Origin: Chrysemys picta bellii
Lineage: Eukaryota; Chordata; Testudines; Emydidae
Reading direction: 5' to 3'
DNA length: 64,000 nucleotides
NCBI RefSeq assembly: GCF_011386835.1
Contig: NC_088800.1
Coordinates: 17,818,572-17,882,571 of the forward strand
The notes under the pieces: model-generated
The model's input: only the letters and a program-made list of their open reading frames with translations
Databases searched by the model: none
What the model was told of the DNA's origin: nothing
In this document: positions 47,816-58,511 of the stretch, one piece after another
Layout of the letters: each line of letters opens with the position of its first letter
Position numbering within the stretch: the first letter of the stretch is position 1
Position numbers and translations under genes: made by a program

Positions 47816-48068
47816 ACACTTTGAGTTGGGAATCACAATCCCTGCTCAAAGACACGTTCTCACAGCAGCATTAATATCAGAACATAGTAATGGGAGCACA
47901 AATGGCGGGAGGGGCCCACACACAAATACTCAGGGTGACTTGCCTCTCCTGCCTTTTGCACTGTGGTAACTACATTCTATTTTTAGCACGCAAGCTCGAT
48001 GAGAGCTACTTCATGTCTGTCTCCTCAAGATGGGAATTATACTCACAGCTCAAAGTGTAGACGTACTC
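47816..48068. mobile_element. Harbinger-like MITE (GTACATCTACACTTTGAG ends)
   Basis: GGGTACATCTACACTTTGAG on the left is answered by CTCAAAGTGTAGACGTACTC on the right, an almost perfect inverted repeat. Inward, GGGAATCACAATCCC faces GGGAATTATACTCACAG. No clear target duplication. Confidence 0.75.
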
Positions 48069-48071
48069 ACA

Positions 48072-48735
48072 GTTGGATGGGAGAGCTGCAGGAAGCAGGT
48101 CGGTGCTTGTGGCAGTCTGACTCCCAATCAGACAGCCTTTAGAAGGACTGAGGAAGAGCTTCTAGAAGCAGAGCTGCTGTGGCAGGAAGCCCCTGAGTCA
48201 GGGGAAGGAACAGGTTTGGGATGTGGAATTTGTGTTACCAGTTTTACGTGGAAGAAATAAAGCTGAAGACTTGAGAAAAGGGGCCAGAACCAGGTCTAAG
48301 CCAGACTCCATTCATGGTGTCTATCCTTCCTGGGCTGGAGAGACAGGCCAGCAGTTTATAGTCCTCTACTTAGGGAGAGTCTAATTGAGTTTTGACGGTA
48401 TCATCTAATTGAACTGTCAAGTTCATTGGCTACTTCCATTTTCCAATGCTACAAGCCTGCCTTCTTGACTTCCCAGCTGCCTTCCTCATGGAGAGCATGT
48501 GGATCCAAGGAGGCAAGATAGGCTGTAGGAGAAATGGAGAGAGCTCTAGGGGAGACACAGTAGTCAGCGTGGTAAATAGGGAAGCTTTGGGAGTCATGAG
48601 GGATTGAGAAACATATGAGGAGAAGGTGAGGTTAGTAGGGATGCACAGGGGCCATGTGGGTGAAAGCAAGCTTTGGGGGATTAAAGAGGTAGTAGTCTAT
48701 GGATGTACACAGTGCTATGGGTTGGAAGAGGGAAT
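48072..48735. other. Intronic, moderately GC-rich, unclassified
   Basis: A GAGCTTCTAGAAGCAGAGCT patch and an AATAAAGC signal at 48257 suggest a decayed LTR-like repeat, but no ends were found. Confidence 0.35.
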
Positions 48736-48739
48736 AGTT

Positions 48740-49073
48740 CAGGGGTTGGCAACGTTTGGCACGCGGCTCGCCAGGGTAAGCACCCTGGCGGGCCGGGCCA
48801 GTTTATTTACCTGCTGACGCAGCAGATTTGGCCGATCGCGGCCCCCACTGGCCGCGGTTCGCCGTCCCGGGCCAATGGGGGCGGCGAGAAGTGGCGCGGG
48901 CGAGGGATGTGCTGGCCGCGGCTTCCCGCCGCCCCCATTGGCCCGGGACGGCGAACCGCAGCCAGTGGGGGCCGCGATCGGCCGAACCTGCCACATCAGC
49001 AGGTAAATAAACTGGCCCGGCCCGCCAGGGTGCTTACCCTGGCGAGCTGCGTGCCAAATGTTGCCGACCCCTG
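48740..49073. mobile_element. GC-rich palindromic hAT, CAGGGGTTGGCAAC ends
   Basis: CAGGGGTTGGCAACGTTTGG and CCAAATGTTGCCGACCCCTG are the ends. Arms pair through GCCAGGGTAAGCACCCTGG, GTTTATTTACCTGCTG and GGGCCAATGGGGGCGGCG with their complements. The 8 bp outside (gaatagtt and gtgtaaaa) do not match, so the target duplication has decayed or the flanks were rearranged. Frames on both strands here merely read the palindrome. Confidence 0.9.
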
Positions 49074-49079
49074 GTGTAA

Positions 49080-51765
49080 AACATATATAGTTTAGATTTG
49101 CATTAGGCCCTAAATGTTTTCCCAGTGTTGATTTACAGCTTTAATCTAGATCATAATAATGCACAGTTTCCATAATATTGAAAGCTCTCTAAAAGGATTG
49201 ATTTTTCTATACAATTACTCCTAAATTCTAGGGGCCAGATTATGCCCCTACACCTGAATCATGTTGAGATGTCTCTTTCATGAGTAGCCCCATTGAAATC
49301 AAAGGCAGTACGCAGAGTAAAGTACTACTCAACTTGAGTAAGGGTGCTAGAATCTAGTTAATCATTATCTTTGATTTTTCTGATGAGGGCATGCATGTTA
49401 CCAGTTATGAATGAATTATGCAAATATTATTTTATGCTGGAGCATCTCTTATTTCAGGAGTTAAATTTTATTCATAGTTGAATTCCACATTCAAAATAAT
49501 ACTGGGCTATTATGGAGACAAAGACTTATAAAAATCAAAAACTCCCTTTGAAACACATGCTTTCCAGTAAAAGCAGCTTACAAAATGCAAAACACGGTCA
49601 ACATTCCAGCACAATGATGTCAATTTTCATATGCATGGACAAAATGCTATATGTAGAATTCAACTCTATATCAGATCTTCTTTATTTATGATGGGCTCAT
49701 GTTTTCCTCTTTACTTACATCAGAACAAATGCACTGTGCAGTGGAGAGTACAACCACTTAAAGGGTTCAAAAGAATCTTTTAAATACAGCTTATATGGCA
49801 AAAAGCCACACAGATTTTTAAAAGTGAATTTCCATGTTCTGCTTCAATTCTTTTGAAAAATAGCATACATGCACTAAGAACGATTTCTGATGTTTCCCTC
49901 TGCAGTAATTCAGGGAAATCCCTGCCAACAGAGATGGTCTGGAACACCTGATAAAACGCTCCTCAATGACACAATAAAAAGTGACTGTAGAAAATGGGAA
50001 TCGCTTCAGATTTTGCAAGGGTTATAAGCAATAAGCAAATTATCTTTCTGATGATCTTTTTTTCTTCCCAAAAAAGAATAAACAGAGCCAATTTCTAAGA
50101 AAACTAACAGCTGTGGAAACAGCTTTAAATGTCATCTATCCTTTGTAGTAAAATGAAGAAAAGATAAAATGATTCACACCATCCAAGAGGATCAGATATC
50201 ATAACCAACTAGTTAACACTAATGAAATTCAGCTTGGATTTGCTTCTTATGGGTAGGCCTTACTCAGGAAAAACTCCCACTTATGTTTCAGGCAAAACTC
50301 CCATTGACTTCACTGGCAGTTTTGCCTGTGCACAGCATTCACAGTACAGTCCTACTGAAGTAGAAATCCTGAACTTTATAAATTTAAATCCCAGTCCTGG
50401 AACTGGCCCACTCATCTGGAGTTTATGCCTGCACACAGCCCCACCGAAGCATATGCCATGGGGCTCTGCAAACATGGATCTGATTCTAGGATCTGGGAAT
50501 ATGTGGCCAGGCCTGTAGTCCCCACACTGGCAAAACTACTGCTGAAGTCAATTAATGGGAATTTTGCCCAGATAATGAATGATCAGCCCCTTATTTGACA
50601 CTCCTACATTACAGTCAAAGAGAGCAGCGACTTCCTTTGTGCACTACCCTGTTGGAGTATTGGCATTACAGGTTGAAATAATGAGCAATGTTGGCTTATA
50701 AATTCTTCTACTTTTTTGCAACTTTTTTTTTAAATAATGGTTTCTAAATGATGGCTGGCTCACAACATTCTAAAGTCTGCCACAAAAATAAGCATTTTTG
50801 TTATAATATTTCACAGGTGGCCATTGAGGGTGAAATTCTCCCCTGTGCAGAGGATCAGAAAAAGACCATGTATTACATATGTCCCCACTATACTTAAGGG
50901 CTTAATTGAAGCCATAGCAATATACAGTTCCTGTGCTGGCCCTCTGCAAAGGGGTGTGTCACCTCTGAAAGTTTAGTTTTTCTGAATACATCTCTGTTAT
51001 CCCTACAGAAACTGTGTAACTTTTAAAAAGTATTACATTTAGCCTACACTAGTTCAGGATACAACCAATCATATTTCCTATTGCATATTAATCATGTTTC
51101 CATGAGGAAACTTAGACCCATTAAATAAAAATATGGATAATTTTCACTTTCAAAGAACAACTGTTATTTAAAACTATGTAAAGATTTAAAAGGTTGTGAT
51201 TTAAAAAGGTAATATTAACAGGATATTCGAAAGGCCCATGAGACTCACAAAACTAAGTAAAATGTGTTTTCCTACTAATCTAATTGCTTACTAATTTTCA
51301 AGCTATTCCCACAGGGTGAGTAATGCATTTTAAGTCTAACTCTTGGCATTAAAAATACATTTATAGCTTCCTCTTAGCATAAGGCAAACAGCTACACAGT
51401 ACAAAACTATACATTAAGATGGCATTCTGGAGCTTTTGTTATAGTATTAAACCAACCTATTGTATTCTAAAATCTAATTCAAAGGGGTCGGAAAGGAAAA
51501 TGTAAAGTTTGAGTGCCCGATATCACTCTGAGGTTAAGCAAAACATGCAGTCATGCAGGGAAGGAGTCTGGAATATGTGCATCTTGCTCACAGGACTGAT
51601 CACATGGTGAAAGTGCACATTATGTCAAGACTTATTTAGTAAAATATCAGTAGCCATTACTTTGCCGTGCTCCCTCAGTAGCAAGGAAATGTTAGCATGG
51701 GACTGACAAACAGACCACCACAGCAATCAGTTAGCATAGCCAGTCTCTATGCAAACCTAAAAGAA
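49080..51765. other. Intronic; several palindromic-family remnants
   Basis: Copies at 49232-49355 (AGTAGCCCCATTGAAATCAA), 50265-50340 (AAAACTCCCATTGACTTCAC) and 50520-50590 (GAAGTCAATTAATGGGAATT). Otherwise AT-rich and unrecognised. Confidence 0.5.
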
Positions 51766-51775
51766 CGGTCTATAG

Positions 51776-52085
51776 AGGGGTAGGCAACCTATGGCACGTG
51801 TGCAGAAGGTGGCACGTGAGCTGATTTTCAGGGGCACTCACACTGCCCCGGTCCTCGCCACTGGTCTGGGGGGCTCTGCATTTTAATTTAATTTTAAATG
51901 AAGTTTATTAAACATTTTAAAAACCTTATTTACTTTACATACAACAATAGTTTAGTTATATATTATAGACTTATAGAAAGAGATCTTCTAAAAACGTTAA
52001 AATGTATTACTGGCACGTGAAACCTCAAATTAGAGTGAATAAATGAAGACTCGGCACGCCGCTTCTGAAAGGTTGCCGACCCCTG
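51776..52085. mobile_element. hAT element, GGGGTAGGCAACC ends with AT-rich core
   Basis: The left end AGGGGTAGGCAACCTATGGC and the right end GAAAGGTTGCCGACCCCTG are inverted. The duplication gtctatag (51768-51775) against gtttatag (52086-52093) matches at 7 of 8. GGCACGTG recurs on the left, and TGGCACGTGAAACC and CGGCACGCCGC near the right. The core is AT-rich, unlike the palindromic elements that share these ends. Confidence 0.85.
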
Positions 52086-52089
52086 GTTT

Positions 52090-52690
52090 ATAGAGTTTCT
52101 GAGTAGAACACAAAGAGAAAAAAAAAATGAAATAAATAAAGAGTTGTTTATTAATCAAAAAAATCTGGTACCAACTGGCATTGAAAGTCTGGAGACCAAT
52201 TTAAAAAACAAAAATGTAAACTTTTAAACAATGGTTCAAGAGTGAAAGCTTCACAGACTCTATACTCTAGACAGAAAGTGTAGCCATTAACCACATAAGG
52301 AATCTCATTGGCTTCATTGAAACAACTCATGTAAGCAAGGGTTACAGAATCAGACCACTTTTGAGTGAAGTACAATCATAGACCACCACCCAAATGGTGC
52401 ATCAGCTTCTGGTATTATTTGAATCCATAGTTCTACAGAATAGAAATTACATGGTAATACTACTATAGGAAGTGTCCAGAATCCATGAAGCACATACAGA
52501 ACACATATCTGGTAGTATGTAGACTCGCTCTCTTTGCCTTTTGAACAAGTGCTGATGGGGTCAGCTGAAAAAGCAGCAATATGCTGAGTGTACCCTAAGT
52601 GCTCCAACTAGAACATCACTGCCCTACAAGCAGTCTATACTAAAGACAATACTACACAACTGGCTGATCTCAGCCAGTAGCCAGGTCAAT
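52090..52690. other. Intronic, no recognised feature
   Basis: Unique-looking sequence between two hAT elements; the minus frames at 52151-52607 have no domain. Confidence 0.45.
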
Positions 52691-52696
52691 CAACCA

Positions 52697-53652
52697 TAGG
52701 GTTACCATACGTCCGGATTTTCCCGGACATGTCCGGCTTTTGGGGGCTCAAATCCCCGTCCGGGGGGAAATCCCCAAAAGCCGGGCATGTCCGGGAAAAT
52801 CGGGAGGTCAGCCGGGCCGGGGGGGAGCCAGGTCAGCCGGGCCCGCGGGGAGCCGGGCCGGCGGGGAGCCGGGTCAGCCGGGCTCGCGGGGACCCCGGCC
52901 GGCGGGGAGCCGGGTCAGCCGGGCCGGCGGGGACCCCGGCCGGCGGGGAGCCGGGTCAGCCGGGCCGGCGGGGAGCCCGGCCGGCGGGGAGCCGGGTCAG
53001 CCGGGCCGGCGGGGAGCCCGGCCGGCGGGGAGCCGGGTCAGCCGGGCCGGCGGGGAGCCCGGCCGGCGGGGAGCCGGGCCGGCGGGGAGCCGGGTCAGCC
53101 GGGCCGGCGGGGAGCCGGGCCGGCGGGGAGCCGGGTCAGCCGGGCCGGCGGGGAGCCGGGCCGGCGGGGAGCCGGGTCAGCCGGGCCGGCGGGGAGCCGG
53201 GCCGGCGGGGAGCCGGGTCAGCCGGGCCGGCGGGGAGCCGGGCCGGCGGGGAGCCGGGTCAGCCGGGCCCGCGGGAAGCCGGGCCCGCGGGGAGCCGGTC
53301 AGCCGGGCCGGCGGGGAGCCGGGCCCGCGGGGCCGGGAGCCGGGGGGTGCGCCGGGCCGCCGGGGGCCGGCAGTGCTGGGCGGGCCGGGGGTGGTCGGCC
53401 GGGGCCGGCACCCCAGGGCCCGAGCTGACCCAGGCTGGAAACGCCGGGGGGCCAGCCTGGGCCGCGCCTCCTCCCCCCACACCACCCTTACCTGCTTCAG
53501 GCTTCCCGCGAATCAAATATTCGCGGGAAGCAGGGGAGGGGGCGGAGACTTTGGGGAGGGGGCGGGGTTGGGCGGGGTGTGGGCGGGGCTGGGGGCGGGG
53601 CCGTGGGCCGTGGAGTGTCCTCCATTTGGAGGCACAAAATATGGTAACCCTA
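52697..53652. mobile_element. hAT element (TAGGGTTACCAT ends) carrying a GC-rich minisatellite
   Basis: It starts TAGGGTTACCATACGTCCGG and ends AATATGGTAACCCTA. The 8-bp duplication atcaacca (52689-52696 and 53653-53660) is exact. After a foldback left arm (GTCCGGATTTTCCCGGACAT and its inverse GCATGTCCGGGAAAAT near 52784), the interior is a 41-bp tandem repeat (52807-53335). Then come a G+C-rich unique part, a 13-bp hairpin (53501-53513 with 53519-53531) and several GGGGCGGGG-type GC boxes (53535-53610). No transposase is encoded. Confidence 0.92.
52807..53335 (+). repeat. 41-bp GC-rich minisatellite
   Basis: GTCAGCCGGG marks unit starts at 52832, 52873, 52914, 52955, 52996, 53037, 53094, 53135, 53176, 53217, 53258 and 53298. 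The spacing is 41 except one 57 (an extra sub-unit) and one final 40. Each unit is built from shorter GCCGGCGGGGAGCCGG sub-units. Because 41 is not a multiple of 3, all three plus frames stay open and read the same collagen-like Gly/Pro/Arg peptide. It is CpG-dense and G-run-rich. Confidence 0.95.
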
Positions 53653-53659
53653 ATCAACC

Positions 53660-54812
53660 AGGGAACAGTTTAAAATTAATTGGGGTGTTTTTTGAGTCTC
53701 CAAATGAATGAGTGCTTCAAGCCCTTTAATAAAAAGGGACTCTCCCCAAGTCAGGAAGCCAAATCATGTTTTAAAACAGGCCATTATTTGCATTAGCTTT
53801 TCACATCTCCTCTGCATGCCAGTATATGGCCTGCAGTATCCACAAACAAATACACAAGTAAAATATCAGTAACCAAAAGAAAAAAACAAGTTCTTTTAGG
53901 AGCTAGCTAATTTCTCACTGAATCAGCAAGCTCGGAGCAAAGCCAATTTCTGCAAACTTGCAAGGGCTTCTCCTGCAAGGTGCAGGCCAGGAAACATTTA
54001 TTACCGAACAGAGGGATACCCTGCCTTACTCCTCCATTACATGGAAGTGCAGGTATGTCAGTATCAGCCCAATTTTACTTTGTATTAAGTAATAAATGTA
54101 CAGACCATGTATTTAAAACTCTCCTGCAGTTTGCCATGGCCCAGACAGCCAACCACTGTAGGTCATCCAACATACTCATACACAGTACATACTCCAAGCA
54201 GCTTGCATGTACCGACAGGAGAATGTATCCCATAAATCTTAAGCAATCTAGGTTTTTGACAGCAATCTAGGTTTTTGACAAACCAACTGACGACAGAAAG
54301 AACAATGTACAAAGAGAGAAACAAGACATTGTTTCCCCCAAAAAATAAATGCTTCACTTACTTAGTTCTATAAAATAGCATTGATAAACAATGGAGATCT
54401 CCCACTGTGACAGTAATGACAACAGTTAGCATACAGCAGCAATCTAGTAATTACACCCGTAAGTGCATTTTTAACATTGTTTTACATTTCAATCAAGTTG
54501 ACTTGTGTTCACCGTTTTTCTAGTGAATCCAGAAGTATGACAAACTGACAATTCCTGGAAACCGCATTACTCAAAACAGACTGGGAGTACTGTTTTCATT
54601 TTCTTTCCATAATGATGTTAAATCTAATAAATATAAATTAGAAACAGAAATAACACCATTCCAAAACAATAATTTATATAACATGATGTCTGGAAGTGAT
54701 ATTTCAGTCCAAATTTTCCTTTTGTGCACATGTAATGTTTGCACATGCAATTTTCAAGCACTGGCCAATATCTGCACACATCACAAACCTATTTTTCAGA
54801 TTTAAGAGTAAA
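53660..54812. other. Intronic; one 19-bp tandem duplication
   Basis: AGCAATCTAGGTTTTTGAC occurs twice back to back (54242-54260 and 54261-54279), a recent slip. No gene signal. Confidence 0.55.
54242..54279. repeat. Perfect 19-bp tandem duplication
   Basis: Two identical adjacent copies with no mismatch. Confidence 0.95.
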
Positions 54813-54814
54813 AT

Positions 54815-55065
54815 TATCAAAAGTGCCTAAATGACTTAGGAGCTGAAGTCTCAATTCAAAAGTGATTTAGGCTCTTGAAGCCAGATTTTCAAATGTATTG
54901 AGGTGCCTACAGATGAAGATATATCTTTTTGAAAATCCCACTAGGCATCTAAGCAGATTAAGTGCCTTACTCCTATTGAATTCCTAGGAAATAGGCACAT
55001 AAAGTAAAATTTACAGAAGTGCCTAAGCAGGTTAAGTGCATAATTTTATCACCTGTGTGCAGGTG
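54815..55065. repeat. Decayed palindromic MITE (AAAAGTGCCTAAATGACTTA type)
   Basis: ATCAAAAGTGCCTAAATGAC, CAAAAGTGATTTAGGCTC, CACTAGGCATCTAAGCAG and AGAAGTGCCTAAGCAGGTTA are repeated or inverted blocks of a family with TTTTCAAAAGTGCCTAAG ends. Confidence 0.55.
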
Positions 55066-55247
55066 ACAGTGGTCAAAAAGTGAGCATTCAAAATTGCATA
55101 TAAAAACAGACTGAAGCTGTTTTGAAAATGTGAACCTGGCATTCAATAGCAGCTGACAATATACAGATTTTAGCAGATATTTTTTAAAACCCTCATTCTG
55201 ATGGGAAGAGTGCAGAGGAAAATGTATTTATAGACCTGCTTCTAGAA

Positions 55248-55972
55248 CAGGGGAGGGCAAACTACGGCCCGTAGGCCGGTTCTGGCTCATCAGGGCTTTC
55301 AATCTGGCCGTGGGATTGCCAGCCCTGTGGCGCAGTGGGGCTAAGGCAGGCTTCCTGCCTGACCTGGCCCCGTACTGCTCCTGGAAGCAGCTGGCACCAC
55401 GTCCCTACGGCCCCTGGGAAAGCAGGGCGGGGGCAGAGGGCTCCATGCACTGCCCTTGCCTGCAGGCACCACCCCCTGCAGCACCCATTGGCCAGGAACG
55501 GGGAACCGCAGCCAATGATAGCTTCTGGGGTGGTACCTGCAGGTGAAGGCAGCACATGGCAGAGCCGCCTGCCCCACACCACCCCCAGGAGCCACCGCTG
55601 GACATGCTGGCCACTTCCAGGAGTGGTGCAGGGCCTGCCTTAGCCTCACTGCACATCACCCTGGAGCCACTTGAGGTAAGCAGCGCCAAGCCAGAGCGCA
55701 CACCCCAAACCCCTCCTGCACCCCAACCCCCTGCCCTGATCCCCCGTCGCACCTCGCACCCTCTCCTGCACCCCAACTCCCTGCCTTGAGCTCCCTCCTG
55801 CACCCCAACCCCCTGCCCTGAGCCCCCTCCTGCACCCCGAGCCCTTGTTTTAAGCCCCTTACTACACACAGCACTCCCTCCCGCACCCCGGTCCCAGCCC
55901 TACATTCATGGCTCTGCATACAATTTCCCCACCCCGATGTGGCCCTCGGGCCAAAAAGTTTGTCCACCCATG
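55248..55972. mobile_element. hAT element (CAGGGGAGGGCAAACT ends) with internal tandem repeat
   Basis: CAGGGGAGGGCAAACTACGG on the left and AGTTTGTCCACCCATG on the right are inverted. The inner pair CGGCCCGTAGGCC faces GGCCCTCGGGCC. The 8-bp duplication ttctagaa (55240-55247 and 55973-55980) is exact. A CTCCTGCACCCCAACCCCCT motif repeats at 55713, 55763, 55795 and 55827 with basic spacing 32. Frames on both strands are artefacts of GC-rich sequence. Confidence 0.9.
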
Positions 55973-56359
55973 TTCTAGAACCTAAACTGGATAATTCACA
56001 TGCAGCCCTGTGGAGAAGGATGGTAGATCTTAAGTAGTGCACATTACTTTTGTGGATCCTCTGCACAAAGGAGAATTTCATTTGTACATGGATATTTGTA
56101 CAAGTGTGATAGGTTGATCTGAACAACACACAAGATTCACAGGATTCCAGTGCATTACTGCACAGCTAAGGAGTGAGACCACATTCAAAACAAATACACA
56201 GACACAAATAAAGCCTGTATTTTCAATTTTATAAGCTTTTGATATCCTTTCCTAATATATGTTCAAAGGAAATGTTGCAAAAAGAGAAACAGAAACAATA
56301 CTCTGATCCCTAAACTGACGAAGATTTAAAACCTCTTTCAGGACACATGCACACAGTAA

Positions 56360-56918
56360 GGGTATGTCTACACTAGAAACACTATAGTGGCACACAACGG
56401 CCGTGCTGCAGCTGCACTGCTATAGTGGAGTCACTTACTACAGAGATGGAAGTTCTTCCGTTACTGTAGTAAATCCAACTTTCCAAGAGGCAGTAGCAAG
56501 GTTGATGGAAGAATTCTTCCATAGACTTAGTGGTTTCTATATTAGGGTTTAGGTCAGCTTAACAACATCTGTCAGGGCAGTGAATTTTTCACACTCCTGA
56601 GCAACATAGCTCGGTCAACCTAAGAATCAGTCTACACTAGCACTTTTGTCAGTAAAACTTTTGTCAGTCAGAGATGTGAAAAAACACACCCTGACCAACA
56701 TAAGTTTCACCGACAAAAGTGCCGGTGTGGACAGCACTATGTCAGCAGGAGACACTCTCCTGCCAACATAGCTACCGCCACTTGCTGGGGGTGGTTTAGT
56801 TAAGCCGGTGGGAGAGCTCTCTCCCGCTGGCATACAGCAGCTACATGGGAGACCCTACAGCAGTGCAGCTGCAGTGGTACAATTGTGCCACTGTAAGGTC
56901 TGTAGTATAGACATAGCC
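56360..56918. mobile_element. Composite Harbinger-like element
   Basis: GGGTATGTCTACACTAG and TAGTATAGACATAGCC are the ends. TAA flanks both (56357-56359 and 56919-56921). The left half (to about 56625) parallels the element at 63518-63793: TGATGGAAGAATTCTTCCAT and TTTTTCACACTCCTGAGC are shared. The right half is another family whose own end-like CAGTCTACACTAGCACTTTT starts near 56630. It contains the pairs ACTTTTGTCAG/CCGACAAAAGTG and GGGAGAGCTCTCTCCC. Two related elements appear fused. Confidence 0.78.
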
Positions 56919-56924
56919 TAAATT

Positions 56925-58508
56925 TTAAGTGTAGAACAGGCTTAAGAAATAATTGAGTGACCAGATTATTGAACAGTCCTGCTTTCAAAATCAGACCCCT
57001 CTAATGTCAAGATGCATGCAGAAGTTGACCTAAGACCCACTCCAGCCTCACTCCTTTGAATGCCAACTCCAGTTCCACCAGTTCTCTGCTTTTCCTTTCT
57101 AAGGCCTTCCTTCAGAACCAGGCTACCCTTACTCAGTGGTTTCTGGAGTTGCCATGGCTATACCCAATGTCTTTTCTGGAATGCTGAGCTCACTAAGAAC
57201 ACTAATGAACTGCACTCCAAAAACAAACTAACTCTTTCACTATACACAAACTATTTCAGAAGGATTTTGCATCGTAAGAATTACACTGCAACTGTTCCAT
57301 TAAGACTGCATTGGATGGAAAATAATGTATCATGGCCATGCACAATTTATCAGCTATACAAAATTTTGGCAGCCATTGATTTAATGGCACATTTGTGCTG
57401 TTGTAATGTCCAAAATTTGCATAGCATTAATGCAACACTATTCCATCTCCAGAGATTTTTTACAGTATTCTTATGAAACAAGCACAAATAGAGAGCCCAA
57501 TTAAATACCTGCTCCCATTGAAGTTAATAGGAGTTTTGCAATTGACTGTAGAATGTTGCCAACTCTTGTGATTTTATTGCAACCTTCATGATAGCTGGTG
57601 TTTTTTAAAGCCCCAGTGCCTACAGTCAAGTGACTATATAAGAATTTCAGTTTTCACTATTTTTTTTTAAATAAAAAAGCAAGATTCTAGACCACACAGT
57701 TGCAGAGGAAGACTTGAAAGTGGCTCAGAAACCAGAAGGCAAATTTTAAAAATTAAATCATATTTTTTTAATTATGACCTTTACGCTAATCTCATGATTT
57801 TGGGGGGCCTAACTCATGATTTTTGATCAGCTGAGGTTAGCAATACTGCGTTAATAGGAGCAGAATCATGCCCTCAGGTTTTCTGTGCGACAAGGGCAGG
57901 AATGGAATTTGGTGTGCTGTGCAAAACAGCAGCCTCAGGACCAGACTGATTTGGTAAGGAGCATGAAATATCCGTTTGCACAGAATATAGGCTGAATGAG
58001 CAATTATCTGTGATTAAGCCTTCACATATCTACTAAAGCTGGGGGGGGGGATATCGAACCCGAGCTATTCTTAGGTTTGTTTACCTAATTTATCTTGTCA
58101 AAGTTATGTTATTCATTTACAAAAGATTATTCCTACACAGAGGCTCCTAGGCAAGTTTTTGATATCTTGGTAGCCCAGCTACTATACTGGTTGGCAGGAG
58201 GTCAATGCATAACTAGCTGGGTGATCTCAGTGCAATTCTTTGTGTGACCACATCATAAAGCTACCAACAAAATTAGTACTAACTGGCACTCTTGTTGGAA
58301 GTCTCAGGAAACTCAAGGTCAAAACGGTGTTGGAGACTGAATCACCTTTTCCCCATTGGGGTGGTCTCTCTAAGGCAATTTTAAGACACATTTGTGAGAC
58401 AGTATAAGTAAGCTTTACTTGCCTGGACAGTGCCATTACAAGACATGTATGTGACACCACTCACAATCACTACAACGGAAACATTCATGCAAAAAAATGG
58501 AAAAATAA
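56925..58508. other. Intronic; one palindromic remnant
   Basis: At 57495-57552, CTCCCATTGAAGTTAATAGG and AGTTTTGCAATTGACTG is a decayed copy of the dispersed family. The frame at 57060-57476 has no recognisable domain. A G run is at 58041-58050. Confidence 0.45.
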
Positions 58509-58511
58509 AAT

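Noticed and set aside
48703..49095. 130-codon plus frame and mirrored minus frames rich in Arg/Pro/Trp
   Set aside because: Both strands give similar peptides because the DNA is a palindrome (hAT at 48740-49073).
52807..53335. Tandem array considered as CRISPR-like or satellite
   Set aside because: There are no unique spacers. Units abut directly and the array is bounded by transposon ends in a vertebrate intron.
52729..53711. Three overlapping plus-strand frames of 213-323 codons, collagen-like
   Set aside because: They read a 41-bp non-coding minisatellite inside a hAT element. All frames give the same peptide and none has a domain or splice context.
55405..56129. Minus frames of 154-157 codons, Gly/Arg-rich
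   Set aside because: They are produced by the 32-bp C-rich repeat in the hAT at 55248-55972.
57060..57476. 138-codon plus frame
   Set aside because: Not recognisable as any family, no splice context, and the sequence looks like ordinary AT-rich intron.
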